Assembly: GCA_013396525.1 (NCBI GenBank)
Contig: VWYX01000202.1
Location: forward strand, 930,001-994,000
Source of the DNA: Chaetorhynchus papuensis
Lineage: Eukaryota; Chordata; Aves; Passeriformes; Rhipiduridae
Length of the DNA: 64,000 nt
Direction of reading: 5' to 3'
The position numbers were made by a program, and so were the translations under genes. This document shows positions 63,438-64,000 of this stretch, in pieces. The notes beneath the pieces were generated by a model that was given only the letters and a program-made list of their open reading frames with translations, was not told the origin of the DNA and did not search any database. Positions within the stretch are counted from its first letter, which is position 1. The number at the start of each line of letters is the position of its first letter.

Positions 63438-64000
63438 GAAAAAGCTTTATTAAAAAAGCCAACACATCAAAACATTCCAGCTGTCAAACTTCATGGTTCC
63501 ACTACGAATCTTGGATCTTGGCTTATTGTCTTTTTTTTGTAGTTTTTTAATTAGACTTTGAATTCTAATAAGATGAAGATATGTTTTCCTTCTTTTTTTA
63601 ACAGAAATTAGTTTTCGGGCCATTAGCATATTTATATAAGTAATATTGAAAGCGACCCTTAGTTAAAAATTCACAGTAAATTAACTTTTCCCTTAATATA
63701 AATGATATTTTAGAGCCACTTTAATTATCCATAATAGCACACAACACTAGTCTGACAGAAATTCTCACAGGAAAAATATGATATGTTTATATCAATAAAT
63801 TTCGCTGTGTCAATTTGACTTTAAAGGAACAGTTAAACCTAGAATTCGGTTCACACAAAGTTTGAGCATTTAACTCACATCAGGGGAATGGAAGAATATT
63901 AAACAAAAGTGGAATATCTTTTCCCTGTATAGGCAGATTTTGAGAATTTATAAATTTTTCCAATATCTGCATGGTTAGATACATAAAGCTTTATTTTAAT

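Larger units (their letters stand above)
59773..64000. other. Non-coding stretch to the window end
   Basis: AT-rich unique sequence with an ATGT/AT microsatellite (60394) and a 19-A tract (63419). Open frames are short (118 codons at 60984-61340 plus at most) and without recognisable domains. The last kilobase is especially AT-rich. Confidence 0.68.

Overview
This 64 kb window reads as vertebrate, and most likely avian (songbird-type), non-coding DNA: either intergenic sequence or the inside of a very large intron. It is AT-leaning. Stop codons are frequent in all six frames. I see no primate- or rodent-type SINEs, no recognisable full-length LINE, no tRNA or rRNA gene, no CRISPR array, and nothing resembling bacterial gene organisation (no operons, ribosome-binding sites or phage genes). 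No open frame longer than about 200 codons exists, and none encodes a protein family I recognise. I therefore report no confident protein-coding gene.

The one clear genetic element is a 416-bp solitary LTR of an endogenous retrovirus at 14719-15134, on the minus strand. It has a perfect 7-bp terminal inverted repeat, flanking TAAA direct repeats, a TATA box and a polyadenylation signal in the correct order. Its sequence resembles LTRs I remember from songbird genomes, and this is the main basis for the organism call.

The rest is a low-repeat background with simple-sequence tracts (poly-A/T, TA/TG, TC), a 33-bp and an 18-bp tandem duplication, a duplicated T-tract cassette near 11.7 kb, and several compact imperfect hairpins (2.4, 7.35, 37.3 and 45.9 kb). 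Three short CpG-dense patches stand out: 25.64-25.81, 31.82-31.96 and 44.41-44.61 kb. The first contains a near-consensus CTCF core on the minus strand. A second, weaker CTCF-like core on the plus strand lies at 59.76 kb, beside a cluster of TAAT/ATTA homeodomain cores (59.58-59.67 kb). These are the best candidates for regulatory sequence.

A few stretches have exon-like architecture or unusually long open frames: 15584-15666 minus, 25892-26013 plus, 30602-30910 minus, 32110-32490 plus and 43817-43916 plus. Each could arise by chance in a window of this size. They are listed at low confidence as things to test against transcript and cross-species data. No new multi-gene system is visible.
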